A DNA stretch of 64,000 nucleotides from Phyto melanocephala (GCA_941918925.1 OW799233.1:143904223-143968222); one strand, 5' to 3'. Positions 35,642 to 46,842 are shown, counted from the first letter of the stretch. Notes: a model not told the origin generated them from the letters alone. Numbers and translations are program-made.

Positions 35642-36012
35642 ATAGTAAAACTCAATTAACAAATGTTGATTTTAAAGGTTTAAACTTATTCTTGACAGAC
35701 TGTATGTACATGCATACATATGATTTACGGTCTAATTAAAAAAAATTTAAAAATTGTAAGGCTCTTATAGAACAGTATTTTTTTTATCAAAAAAGGCTTC
35801 ATTATATATATTTTATATTATATATTTAAATAGTAAAACTCAATTAACAAATGTTGATTTTAAAGGTTTAAACTTATTCTTGACAGACTGTATGTACATG
35901 CATACATATGATTTACGGTCTAATTAAAAAAAATTTAAAAATTTTAAGGCTCTTATAGAACAGTATTTTTTTTATCAAAAAAGGCTTCATTATATATATT
36001 TTATATTATATA
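35637..36012. repeat. Two-unit tandem duplication, 188-bp period
   Basis: Units 35637-35824 and 35825-36012 start TTTAAATAGTAAAACTCAAT and are nearly identical. The one difference noticed is ATTGTAAG versus ATTTTAAG. The first unit abuts, and by a few bases overlaps, the right terminus of the DD37E transposon. It is non-coding. Confidence 0.9.
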
Positions 36013-36107
36013 AATAATACTTAATAAATGGACAAGTTAAACTAATAAAAATTCCTCAATAATTATTATGTCGTATGTATATCCTTATTAGATGCATTAT
36101 CGGTGTC

Positions 36108-36327
36108 AGGAAGAAGAAGTGTGATGGTTTCTGATGAAAAAGCTTTTTTATTATTCCGTTCTCTTTGCGTACTGCAGCTTAAAAAAGGGTCACTGCTCAG
36201 AAATAACCTATTCAAGATATCTCGATTTGTATCGCTTCTGCTGAATTTCCTCGAATAATTCGTACGATATTATCGTAAGCGCTTATTTCTGTCCTCGGCA
36301 GCTTCTTCTGGCAATTGGATGGTAGCC
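36108..36327 (-). pseudogene. Transposase-like C-terminal fragment, family unassigned
   Basis: The minus strand reads ATIQLPEEAAEDRNKRLR, a stop, then YRTNYSRKFSRSDTNRDILN and RLFLSSDPFLS in one frame. From memory, a module of the form EEAxExRNKxxxxYRxxxxRKxSRxxTNxDxxxxLxxSSDP is found in many uncharacterised arthropod proteins that look transposon-derived. The match is to that pattern, not to a named family. With one internal stop and no N-terminal part it is a relic. It could be the former coding region of the element suggested by the repeats at 33744 and 37166. Confidence 0.45.
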
Positions 36328-37331
36328 TGATACCTGGGTGACCATGTATTTTTTATGTACCTGTATTTATTTTTTGTAAACTTATTTTTGTGATTAATGC
36401 TTTTAACAATTATTCTTATTAGGGACGTATATTTATTTTTTAATATACAATGTTTTGTAGAGCAGGTATATAATAAACAATTTTAATAAACAATTTTTCA
36501 AATTTATAATTATAGGCAGGTATTTACATTGTGAAGTGTTAAAAGTTATGTGAATAACAGTTGAAATCAATAATTCAAAACAGATGGGAGTTTATGACGA
36601 TATAAATGTATAAGAAAAAATGCCTGATGAGCAAAAATGGAAGAAATGTGCGCACACTTTTTTTTTGTTTCTAAAATTAGAGATTCCAAAGTTTATTGTG
36701 GTATCAAACATAAATCGTAGAGATGCTAACCTCACTTTCAAAAACCTCTTCTTTTTCTTTTTTTGCATACAAAAGTGTATATATTTTTTTGTTTTTAGCT
36801 TTTGAACGAATTGTTTCAACATGAATATTCAACATATTTAAAATTTTTTTCTTTTCTAAATAACTTTTGATCAAACCTTTCTTCGAAAAAAAAATCATTG
36901 TTAAACGTTTTTTCGTTTAGCCGTAAAAAAAATATCAGAAAAACATCCAGAAATCGAAAAAAAAAAATAATTTTAATCTCATATAATTTTCTTCACTTTC
37001 CTGATTTTAGCAGGGTCTCAGAGCTACAAATCGCAACTAAAAGTCTTCAAAATTTACAATATAATGTAAAATATTGTTATCTGTCGAGCTGCGTACTTAG
37101 TTTTTAAGATTTCTTAAAATTCAGTTTTGCCTTTTTGGCCAGCTTTTGAAGCCAAATACTCCTCTGTGCGTCGACTAAATTATAGGCTACATTTTTTCGA
37201 CTGGATTTTTAAAACTCAATTCTGTTATTGAATTTAGAATATGAGATGTATACATATGTTACTAACGACACAAAAACATAACAAAAATCTATCAAAACTG
37301 TTGTAACTTTCTAAAAAAGAAGTGCCAAATA

Positions 37332-38077
37332 CCGCGTATTTTTTAAAGAGGCATAGAATTTTAAGTTAGCAACACTTTTTTGTATAGTGTGAATTTTCAC
37401 ATGAATAGCAGGGCCTAAAACAAGATTACCGTTGGTCACGATTTTTACAAGCGAATTTTGTTTAGCGATGAGGCCAGTTATGTAAGTTTGAATGGATACG
37501 TCAATAAACAATTGAAGTGATAATGATCCTTATGTGTATGTTGAGACACCGTTACATCCAGAAAAACTGACTGTTTGGAGTGCTTTATGGGCTGCTGAGA
37601 TTATACATCCGTACTTCTTTAAAAACTATGCTGGTCAGAACGATACAGTCAATGATAACCGCTATAGAGCCATGATTACTGACTTTGTTGTTCATCAATT
37701 GAACAACCATGATGTGCAGGAGATGTGATTTCAATAAGACGGCACAAGATGTCACACAGCTTGTGCCACAATTGATTTATTAAAGGAAACGTTTGGTAAA
37801 ATCGTCGATAATTCCGAAACGATTGACCACTTGGAGGACAACATTCGCCGAGTTAGTACCCATATACGGTCACAAATGCTTGAAAAAGTCATCGTGAATT
37901 TGATTTCCAGTATAGACTACGTACGATCCATCCGTAGTGGTCATATGCCAGAAGTCATATTTTAATTATAATGCCAGAAGATTATATTTCGAATAAAGTA
38001 AATTTCATGTCAATTTTAAAAGTTCGTCTTTGTTTTGTTTAATTCAAAAGTTGTACTCCTCTATAAAAAACACCCTT
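37332..38077 (+). mobile_element. Mariner element, internally deleted (GGGTGTTTTTTATAGAGG family)
   Basis: The right end, on the complement, reads AAAGGGTGTTTTTTATAGAG followed by GAGTACAACTTTTG. The left end has a diverged version, CGCGTATTTTTTAAAGAGGC. TA lies outside both ends. The transposase relic occupies 37430-37965. At about 746 bp it is well short of a ~1.3-kb mariner because the DNA-binding half and part of the core are missing. Confidence 0.7.
37430..37965 (+). pseudogene. Mariner transposase relic lacking the third catalytic residue
   Basis: Plus-strand reading gives HDFYKRILFSDEASYVSLNG (first Asp in SDE), then VNKQL, then a run of intact frame at 37534-37728: VETPLHPEKLTVWSALWAAE and NDNRYRAMITDFVVHQL. 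Next comes FQ-stop-DGTRCHTACATIDLL (second Asp kept, stop just before it), then GKIVDNSETIDHLEDNIRRV. In a normal mariner the segment between GKIV and ETIDHLEDN carries the PRSCDLTPLDYFLWGY block with the third Asp. Here it has been deleted. The C-terminus ends near GHMPEVIF. It cannot encode active enzyme. Confidence 0.8.
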
Positions 38078-38977
38078 TATTAAGATCACATATTTTTTAA
38101 AAAGATAAAATTGCAAGTTTTGTTTAGTTTAATCCAGTTCTTAAGGAACTTTACCATACAAAATTTAATAATATTTATTACGTACATTTAACTCTTAAAA
38201 ATATTTTGTTGAAAAATATCTTTGTTTTCGAAATAACTGCAAAATTGTTCTTGTATTATTTTTTTCTAGTAAAACCCACATACTAATTTATCACATATAT
38301 AAATTTTAATTTTTTATTACATTAAAAATTAATTTAATATACAAATGTATGTATGTTAACAAAATTTGACGTAAATTCTTTTAAGCTGTCGAACATATTC
38401 AACTTTGCTTGACTTGTCAGCCTGAACACTCTACCTTAAAATTTACAGTAAACCTGTGAAATAGGAAAATTAAATAATGTCTTTTAATTCAACTACTAAA
38501 ACATAACACATTCTTCCTTAAGCACTTTACTGCACATATTCGTTATAACACAAACAAAACAGATACAGAAGATAGGAATAAACACAATAAAATAAAAAAA
38601 TTTAAATGTTCTAAAAAGACCTTATTTATAGTGTAATTATATAAAGTGATAGCAATGCAAAAAGGATTTTTTAATAGCATTTTTTTATATAAGGTTTGGC
38701 AATTGTAAATTATAGAAGAAGAGAGAGAATTATTGAAATTTTGACATATGAAAAGTAGTAGCTTGACCTTACTCTGTTTTGTTTTTCGGTATGTACTTTT
38801 AAATCCTAGCTGTGGTATTTTTACAGCACTTACACAAAATCGCTTGCGGTACACATGCAGTACCGATCATAAAATGCGCAGTAGTGTATTCATACATTTT
38901 TTTTTATAGTAACATGACTTCGATGGCATTAACGAAAGACATGACTCAATTTGATTGAAATGTTAAATATGTATAAA
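38078..38977. other. AT-rich block, no gene recognised
   Basis: No repeat or coding signature. The 103-codon minus-strand ORF at 38543-38854 is Leu/Phe/Lys-rich with no family resemblance, and it continues into low-complexity sequence. Confidence 0.5.
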
Positions 38978-39683
38978 CTAGCCAAGCCCGGTGCGTGTTG
39001 CTACGCCTCTTAATGAATAAAAATGCATTCTGAATTTTAATTGAATATCAAGTGCAAGAAGTTAAATATTATAACTTGTTTTTAATGGGCGTGGCACTGC
39101 CCACTTTTGTAATCACGAAACTGTATAATCATAACAGCTCAATATGTGTGCAAAGCTTTAGAAAAATCGGTGAAGTTTAAGTAGTTGAAAGTAATAACTT
39201 TTTTTTATGGGCGTGACACCACCCACTTTTCTAATTACGAAATTGTATAATCATGAGAGTTAAATATGTGGTCAAAGTTTCAGAAAAATCGGTCCAGTGC
39301 ACGTACCTGAAAATTATAATCTTTTTTATGGGCGTGGTCATGCCCACTTTTTTAATCACGAAATTATATATGTAGTCATGAAAGCTCAATATGTGTGTGA
39401 AATTAATCTAGTGCAAGTAGCTAAAAATGATAACTTATTTTTTTATGGGCATTGCCCTGCCCAATTTTCTAAATTGTATAATCATGAGAGTTCAATATGT
39501 GTGCAAAGCTTCAGAGAAGTCGGTCAAGTGCAAGGAGATAAAAATGATAACTAATTTTTTAAGGGCGTAGCCCCGCCCAATTTTTAACACTCATAAACAT
39601 TCCCTGGAATGTCTACAACAACTTACCAAAGTTTGAGTCCGATCAGTTTTACAGTTTCGGAGTTTCACTTTTATATAAATAGA
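38978..39683 (-). mobile_element. Non-autonomous Helitron, copy C
   Basis: CTAG lies at 38978-38981 followed by CCAAGCCCGGTGCGTGTTGC. On the other side the 5' end (complement TCTATTTATATAAAAGTGAA) finishes at 39683. About five ~121-bp units lie between. It is flanked by A and T, the expected insertion dinucleotide. It is more diverged than copies A, B and D and lacks the long CA run. Confidence 0.75.
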
Positions 39684-41794
39684 TGAAATAGATGGAAGTA
39701 ATATATTTTTTCCAGCAAAATTTTAAAATTTGTGCCATAATTTGTAACTTGTTCACATCCTCTTCTCTCACACTGTTCCTTTATTTATTGCCACTTACCA
39801 GTGTTTTTTTTATGGTGCCATACTTCTTTTTACTGTTTAAAAACTTAAAATTTTGAAGTGTTTAAACAAATGAATACTTTTTGTAATTAAAACAGTCAGA
39901 TACTTGTATATAAAAAAGCTCATGCTGATTATAAAAATTACAAAAAATGTCTGTAATGCAAAATGTGTATTAAACTGGGCGTAAATACATAGAAAACTTG
40001 TTTTACTATTGTACATTTGTAAGATTTGCATATATGTATGTTTATGTATTATCCTACAGCAAAGATTGTTAAAAACTTACGATTTAAAAATATATCTCGA
40101 TTATTTTTATTAAAGTTAATATAGTTTTTGATATTTTGAAATTTTTTCTGTATAAACTTGTAAAAAAAAAACAATTTTTTTTTATAAAAAGTTCCGAAAA
40201 CAAATGTGCATCATTTAGCACGGTTTTTTCTGTCTTCTCTTAATTTAATATTAAAAAAATTAAAAAGGAATTGCTAGAGAGGGACGACTATGATTGTTTT
40301 CTGTATTTGTCATTGTTTTCAATGTTAAAATCGCCATATACAAGTACAAAACTAACCAGTTTAACTACAAATCAATATATTCAATTATAAAACCAAATTT
40401 TTAGCAGTACTGTGTCGTTTTAAGCTAGAAAATGTCGATTTAAAGGTAAAACTGATGTTTTAGACTTTTTCTTAATATGGCTAAACTCTTGGGTGTTATT
40501 AAAATTTCCTATGATAACATATAAAAAGACAGTAAAAAGGAGGTGTAATAAGTGCTTTACCAATTGTTTTTAAAATTTTACTAAACGGAATTTCAAAGAT
40601 AAAAGTAAGTATATGACTTACAGAAGAGGTGTTTATTAAGTCCTAGATTTTTTATTCCATTAATAGTCTGTAGCTCTAACCCCGAGATTTTTGCAACCAT
40701 CGAACATTGAAAGTATTCTCAAATATCTTAATTATATTTTTATATAGTGAAGGATACATTTTCGAAACAAAATTTTTTTGCTTCAGTTTCTTTAATTTAA
40801 ACAAATTTCTTGTGTCAAATCTTGTATATATATAAAAATCTTGTTGTGGAGTTTGGGTTTCACTTAAAACCTTCACGCAACGACAAAACATGTTTATGAT
40901 AATCATAATATAAGAGTAAGATATTTTGATAAGCTTGTATGAATGTGGTTAAAACATATAAAAGAACCCAGTTATCATTATTATGTTAAAATAAAGCATG
41001 TATTAATCGTATATATGACTTCAGCTGAAATCGACAATCCTTGTCTTTTCTACGGCAAATTATTGCCTTTCGTTGTTATTTATATTGATTGTACTTACCT
41101 TTTTAGTTGAAATCTTTAAACCAATATTTTTGTACATTTGCTTGTTTACTTTTAAAGTCTTCAAATTTTTTAAAATTGTTGAATATTTTTTGGGATATCA
41201 GAGGCTTTTAAAATAATAAAATTTTTTTCAGCAAGAAAGAAACAGCTAAAATAAATTTATTGCTAAAAAAGGGATAGCTTGGTTGTTTTGTAATCATACT
41301 GTTGTTTTTATATGCTTTTAAATATAATAATACTTTTGCGAAGACGTCGAAAATTTTACGAAAAGTACACATTAAATAATAAAATTAAAATAAACACTAA
41401 ATTATCGTGATAATATATATGATAAAATAAAATAACTTTTATTTGTTTTCGTTAACAAAATATTGTTATAGAGAATATAATATGACCGTCGAGGTCATGT
41501 CGTAACCATGGTTTTTCTTTGGGTGTGCAGGATAAGTTTTATTTTTTTTATCATTATTATTTACAGATTTATGCAAAAAGTTCTATTTTTGGTGTTTTTA
41601 GCAACTCAATTCACTCTCAGACAGTGTATCAATTTTCTCTCTTGTCTTATTTCTCCCTTTTAAGTTATTGTATTTAATGAAGTACATTCTTGTGTCAAGT
41701 TTTCATGTTAATGCATATTTATGTATGTTACTTTTGATTAACCAAATAATTGTTATAATTTTATATAGATTTCAGATTTAATGTTTTGCTTAAC
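39684..41794. other. AT-rich block, no gene recognised
   Basis: Unique-looking AT-rich sequence. Near 40818-40880 a TCTTGTATATATATAAAAAT segment followed by CTTGTTGTGGAG resembles a Helitron 5' end, but no partner 3' end was seen. ORFs at 39837 and 40676 have no family resemblance. Confidence 0.45.
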
Positions 41795-41946
41795 TTTTTC
41801 TTTATTATTTCCGACGCCATCTTTGATTTTTAAAGTTTACACAGAACTTTTTCATTGTTAACATCACTTTCATTTGATCATCCGCTTTTTTACACTTTTT
41901 CTTTGTTAACTAGTTGAGGGAGTTGAAAAGGGGTATAAAACATATA

Positions 41947-42791
41947 AAAATGGTTTTCCAATAGGGATGATATGGTTTTTAAGTTACGTTTCGGCCATCT
42001 GTAATATGTTATAATCTGTCATTTGTTTTTCATTGTATTCAGTAGTGTTAACATTTTCATCATGGAGAGATATACGCAAGAACAACGTTTACAAATTATT
42101 CAGTTTTAAGGATTATCAAAATAATCGTTCTCCAATTGCAACTTCTCGTGCGCTTTTGCCGTTGTTTTTTTACTCGCTATTCGTCTATTCTGGTGCGAAG
42201 AAAATACACAAATTATTCATAAAAAACCATTACATTCACCTAAATTGACAGTTTTGTGTGGTGGAATCATCAGTCTGTACTTCTTTTGTAATGAAGCTGG
42301 TAACACCGATACTGTCAATGGAGAGTGGTATAGATCGATGATAACCAACATTTTATGGCCGAAATTGGAAGAAGTTGGTCTTGACAACATTTGGTTCCAA
42401 CAAGACGGGGCTACGTGCCGCACAGCAAATGCAACAATTCAATTGTTGCGAGAAAAGTTTGGAAATTCGATTATTTCAAGAAATTGTGATATTGAATGTG
42501 ATTTAACACCATTACACTATTTCTTGTAGGGTTATTTCAAGTCATTGGTCTTTCGAAATAAGACAGACTCTTTTCAAGCTTTACAAGTCAATATTGAACG
42601 TGCCATGCACGATATTCGACTTGATTTAGTGGAAATTCGTTCCTGCAGAAGAAGTCGTGGAGGCCATTTGAATGACGTTTTATTTAGAACTTTATTGTGA
42701 CGTTTGTACTTCACATTAAATAAAAAACTTTTAAATTTTCTTGACAATAAGTGTTTTATTTAATAAAACTCTTATTGGAAAACCTTTTACA
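41947..42791 (+). mobile_element. Mariner deletion derivative (GTAAAAGGTTTTCC family), larger copy
   Basis: The left end reads AAAATGGTTTTCCAATAG and the right end, on the complement, TGTAAAAGGTTTTCCAATAA. TA lies on both sides. The transposase relic at 42060-42699 lacks about the second quarter of the protein. Same family as 21533-21998. Confidence 0.8.
42060..42699 (+). pseudogene. Mariner transposase relic lacking the first catalytic block
   Basis: It starts as MERYTQEQRLQIIQF (ATG near 42063), continues NNRSPIATSRALLP, then jumps to WCEENTQIIHKKPLH. That removes the second helix-turn-helix and the SDExHF block with the first Asp. The rest is legible: TVLCGGIISLYFFCNEAGNT, NGEWYRSMITNILWPKLEEV, FQQDGATCRTANATIQLL (second Asp), CDIECDLTPLHYFL (third Asp region), a stop, then GYFKSLVFRNKTDSFQALQV and a C-terminus with CRRSRGGHLNDVLFRTLL. 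Frameshifts near 42110, 42230 and 42645 separate the pieces. It is non-functional. Confidence 0.8.
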
Positions 42792-43515
42792 TAGATAAAT
42801 TTATTATACGCCATTTTGTAGTGGCGGCCATCAGGAGTTTAATATATTTTCGGTTGTCTAGCTCAAGATAAAATTGATTTCCATTTATAAATTTTACGAT
42901 AAACACCGAAGCAGTTGTATCTTGGTGCTTATATGTTTGTTAGTTTCAAAACGATTTGTAAGTTTTTTTAGGATTTGAAATTAGGTGAAATTTGGTTTGA
43001 AATTTGGTGACACAACGTGTTCACTAATTGTTTAGGAAGTTAAGAAACTTGATATGTTAAAAAAAAGAAGTATATTTCTCCAAATAATTTTTGCATTCAA
43101 CTTTGCAGATTATTGACCGATTTGTACAAACTCTTTTGCAGATATCTCTCGAAGTATATTATACCTATAAATAGTAACGAATGTGACTCTAAATTATCCT
43201 AGAGTTGAAAACTATTATCTTTTGTGGTAAACATATGGGAAAGTCATAGGCAGTCTTATTTATTTGCTAATATCTCAAAAAGTTATGGGCCGAATTTTAA
43301 TAGTGATTCATTCCCGAAAATTTCCAGAAGATTTAAACCACATACAATTCTGTACAGCATTTGGTTATTTCTAAGAGCTAATTTTGACCAATCCACGGTC
43401 AGTCGAACATTGCTAAGTCGACGCGTCTATTTATGAGCTTTCAGAAAATATATACTTTATGGGGTGGTCGGAAATGAATATTGTAAATATTATAAACGGA
43501 ATGGCACTACCGTAA

Positions 43516-43894
43516 ACTCTTTCTATAATCTGTATATAATTTTAAAAATCTATAAACAACATATATTTTTTTTAAATAAGAATGTAAATTCCTTTCAGCT
43601 TAAGCAGTTGTCTTAAAACGTCTATGAGGTTGTTGCTACAACATTAAATATTAAAATGATTTGCAAAAAAAAAAAAAAAGAAAAAAAAAGCAAAACAATA
43701 GAATTTTTAATTAACAATATTTAATTTAGTGTAAAAGTTTATTAAAAATTTATTATTTTAAGTCATTGTCTATATATGTACATAAGTAGTACCGTGCATA
43801 ATAATAGCATAAATGTATGATTTTTGAATACAGGGTTTATTTTATATAACATTTTTAAAAGTTTTAATTTTAATTTTGTCGTAAGGGAGTCCTT
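43516..43894. other. AT-rich spacer
   Basis: A spacer with an A-rich tract near 43664-43690. No gene or repeat recognised. Confidence 0.5.
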
Positions 43895-45113
43895 TGTACA
43901 GGATGTCCGCCGGGAAGGTATACTACTTTATTTGTTTATAATTTTTGATTAAATAAAAGATAATGGATCTTATATTGATAAATGTTTTATTTAATGTCGG
44001 CAATTATGTATGGAATACAATATCAGATAAATGTTCGTCGCTGTTAGCTTCACAAATGAGAGCCCTTTTGAGCACATTTTTTATTCCATTCTCACATATT
44101 TCACACGGTATTTCATTAATTTCATCACGAATATTTTGTTTGAGTTGCTCCAGCGTTTCTGGTTTGTTTGCATAAACCTTGCTTTTCAGATAACCCCACA
44201 AAAAGAAGTCCTTAGCAGTCAAATCAGGCGACCGTGGAGGCCAATCAACATCACAATTCCTTAAAATAACTTGTTGAAAGAGGTCTCGCAGTAATTCCAT
44301 TGTAATCCTGGCTGTATGCGATGTGGCACCGTCTTGACGATATCGCTCCCCATTGACAGTTACTGTTACGCCGTTTTCAGTTTCAAAGAAGTAAGGTTCA
44401 GTGATTCCTTCTGACCAAATTGCACAACTGGCTGTCACTTTTAATGGATGCAAAGGTAAATGATGAATAATTTGAGGCGTTTCCATTGCCCAGAACCGAC
44501 TATTCTGTTTATTCTCACTCATTATGATTTTTTCATGAAAATCAGAATTGTCATGGGCGAGCTGTAATACCCTATTGGCATATACATATATAGCGGCGTA
44601 AATATTCTTTTGAAAGAAGCTCTTGTGTCAACTGAATCTTAATTGGAAACAAATCTTTGTGCAAAATTGTGGCCAAAGTTTTTCTTTGAAGACCAAGCTC
44701 CTAAGCATAGCGTCGAATTGAAATTGATGGATTGTCTTGAACAGCGATAATGTTTTCAGCCAATCTTGCAGTACTTTGTGGTTCATGTTTGGGCCTAACA
44801 GCTACAGTCACTCTTTCTTCGAAATCGTTTACTACACGATAAATAGTGCGTCTTGTTGGCACGTTGTTTCTCCCAAAAATTTTACGTAACTTTATTAACG
44901 TCTCAGTAATCGATGATTGATTTTGATAAAATTAAAACACGTTGGTTTTCCGAATATTTTTCCATAATAAATTTGTCACGTCTCTACTTCCCGACTGCCA
45001 AATATGAACTGTAAAGACTAATGTTTACCAAAATGGCGTAATTTTTGTATGACGGGTTCCAAGGGTAGTCCTTCTAAAAGTGTAACCACTAAATTTTTCG
45101 GATACCCGGTACA
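43895..45113 (-). mobile_element. Mariner element with inactivated transposase, 1219 bp
   Basis: The ends read TGTACAGGATGTCCG on the left and, on the complement, TGTACCGGGTATCCGAAAAA on the right, moderately diverged. The transposase relic spans 44004-44966 on the minus strand. The near-normal length shows that only small deletions have occurred. Confidence 0.7.
44004..44966 (-). pseudogene. Mariner transposase with catalytic blocks excised
   Basis: The minus strand opens MEKYSENQRVLILSKSIID, followed after a frameshift by TLIKLRKIFGRNNVPTRRTI and NDFEERVTVAVRPKHEPQST (first helix-turn-helix), then NPSISIRRYA-stop-ELGLQR and ATILHKDLFPIKIQLTQELL. The last 172 codons (44004-44522) are open. 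Two small deletions stand out. FHEKIIMS joins directly to ENKQNSRFW, removing DEAHF...NGYV with the first Asp. NGERYR joins directly to QDGATSHTARITMELL, losing about 25 residues just before the second Asp. The third region (PPRSPDLTAKDFFLWGY) and the C-terminus (LSDIVFHT) are normal. Confidence 0.82.
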
Positions 45114-46317
45114 CCATTTCTCAAAAATATTCAACTCACTATATAAAAATCCAAAATTTCATCAGAAATAATAAAGCAAAATAACAGAACATTTAATCTG
45201 AAATTTAGGATATGCTACAATATGTTAACCGAGTTATGCTTCAATTTAAAAAAGTAACCGCATTTTTTAAAATACATTTTTTAAACTATTCTACAGGCTA
45301 AAATTATTTTTTCAAATAAATATTAAATTGAAGATAGTCATTATTAATGTTAAAACGTGTATATTCCTTCTACATTGTTTTAAATTTTAACAGTCTAATT
45401 CATAAAAATTAAAAGAGCTTTATAAGAGGTTTATAAGTCAAATTTCCATAGAAAATCAGTTTATTAAATCCTTTATAAACATTTAATAACTTTTATGAAT
45501 AAGGCAGTTAATATATTAATCTTTAATTTTTATTTGAAATGCACTTTACGATAAGTATAAACGAAACGTTATACCAATCACGTTTTTTGGTTAAGAAACT
45601 TGAAAATTTGCTCATCTCGACAAAGGATATAAAAGTTCACAGAAATACTGATCTGTTACTCATCTGTTTCGCATATTGGCTTCTAAAATAGAAACGCAAA
45701 TAAAATATAAGCATACATTGATTATTTTTGGGATTCTTATAAATAGCATTAAACACCAATTCACTTTTTCCACCAAAAAGTTTGTTACCAAAAGGCGCTT
45801 CCTAAATCGCTTATTTAGTGTATTTTTTTTTATTGTAATGCCTGACTTTAAAAGACTCTATTTTGCATTAAATATACGCTTATTTTATTCTTTTCAATAG
45901 TAGCTTAATAAGGTTTCCCTTATACTGCTGGAAAAGGTAGCAGAGAGTAAGGGAGAACTAAAAAAAATTGCTCTACATATATTTTACAAATTTTCTTTTT
46001 TTTTAAGTTTAAAAGTCGGACCATTTAATATCACCAACATTTTTATTTGCTATTTATTTTAACTCAATTGTTTTGCCTGGTGGTTTGAAGATTAATTATT
46101 AAGATTCAAATAATTAATAGACACGACTAATATAAATATAGTTCATGTGTTTACGCCAAGTTACAGAACGAAAATAATGACGTTTCAAAAATATATAAAT
46201 TTTATTAATGTTTGTATTTTACTATCTATTACGTCTAGTTTATTTACACAAATAATACCAAAGAATACTCGTAAAAGCGAATAGAAATAATAAATTTCTA
46301 TTTATGTATGCACTTTG
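45114..46317. other. AT-rich block, no gene recognised
   Basis: No repeat or coding signature. The 74-codon ORF at 45676-45900 has no family resemblance. Confidence 0.5.
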
Positions 46318-46842
46318 TTTTTATACCCTTTACCTGTGCTGCTAATTGTATAAAAAGCTTTGTCATTTCGTTTGTAGTTTTTTTATTTCCGACACCATAA
46401 AGTTTATATATTCTATTAGCTTATGAATGATCAATGTTCTCCCATGTATGTGCTGTAAAAGCTATTATTATTCTGGAAATATTTGGGAAAGAATTCCTAT
46501 TGAAAACCAGCACAATCACCCCATAATTTTCTGTGATATAAGCAAATATAACTAGTTTTAAATATAATTGCCTATGTTCTGCATTCCGAGTGAAATTAAA
46601 TCACTCGGAATTGCCATTGTGGTGTTATTGTTCATAACAACAATTTCAGTGCAATTCCGAGTGATTTAATTTCACTGGAAATGCAGAACACAGGCGAACA
46701 TATAATACTATAAAAAAATTAAAATCATAGGTAGCGTTCTTAATAAAATGACGGAATTTATCCCCTTCAACCCTCACAATATTAGGATTAAATAAAAAGG
46801 CTTCACCAGCGAAATACAGTAAGCTATGAAAAAGTGTAAAAT
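46318..46842 (-). mobile_element. DINE-like repeat (subfamily D), split by a palindromic MITE
   Basis: Reverse copy: TTTATACCCTTTACCTGTGC, TTTCCGACACCATAAAGTTT, GGAAATATTTGGGAAAGAAT, then (after the MITE at 46563-46702) CCCTCACAATATTAGGATTA and GCTTCACCAGCGAAATACAG. The last two match the complement of the Dcopy word CTCTTTCATTTGATACCAAT plus its surroundings. Confidence 0.65.
46563..46702. mobile_element. Hairpin MITE, about 140 bp, nested palindromes
   Basis: The two ~50-base arms are nearly complementary: TGTTCTGCATTCCGAGTGAA on the left and the same with one short change inverted on the right. They are separated by a ~36-base loop (CATTGTGGTGTTATTGTTCA). Each arm also contains its own palindrome, CCGAGTG-AAATTAAAT-CACTCGG on the left, so the whole can form a cruciform. 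No coding. Flanks are TA-rich. Confidence 0.75.

Larger units (their letters stand above)
33744..37166. mobile_element. Putative composite DNA transposon bounded by distant inverted repeats
   Basis: CAGAGGAGTATTTGGCC...AAAAGCTGGCCAAAA at 33744-33777 reappears inverted at about 37131-37166 (CAGAGGAGTATTTGGCTTC on the complement), a match of about 34 bp with few differences. The CAG start is hAT-like, but no clear 8-bp duplication flanks it. The interval holds a decayed transposase-like fragment (36108-36327), a complete DD37E transposon (34338-35641) and a 188-bp tandem duplication. The two ends may bound one old element invaded by the DD37E transposon, or may be two solitary copies of a repeat in opposite orientation. 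Confidence 0.4.
41795..43515 (+). mobile_element. DINE-like repeat (subfamily D), split by a mariner
   Basis: Left part 41795-41946 (TTTATTATTTCCGACGCCAT, CACTTTCATTTGATCA). Right part 42792-43515 (TTATTATACGCCATTTTGTA, GTGGCGGCCATC, ATATCTCAAAAAGTTATGGG, ATTCATTCCCGAAAATTT, TTTATGAGCTTTCAGAAAA). The mariner at 41947-42791 sits in the conserved CATATAAAAATTTATT word, which reads straight across the insertion. Confidence 0.7.
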
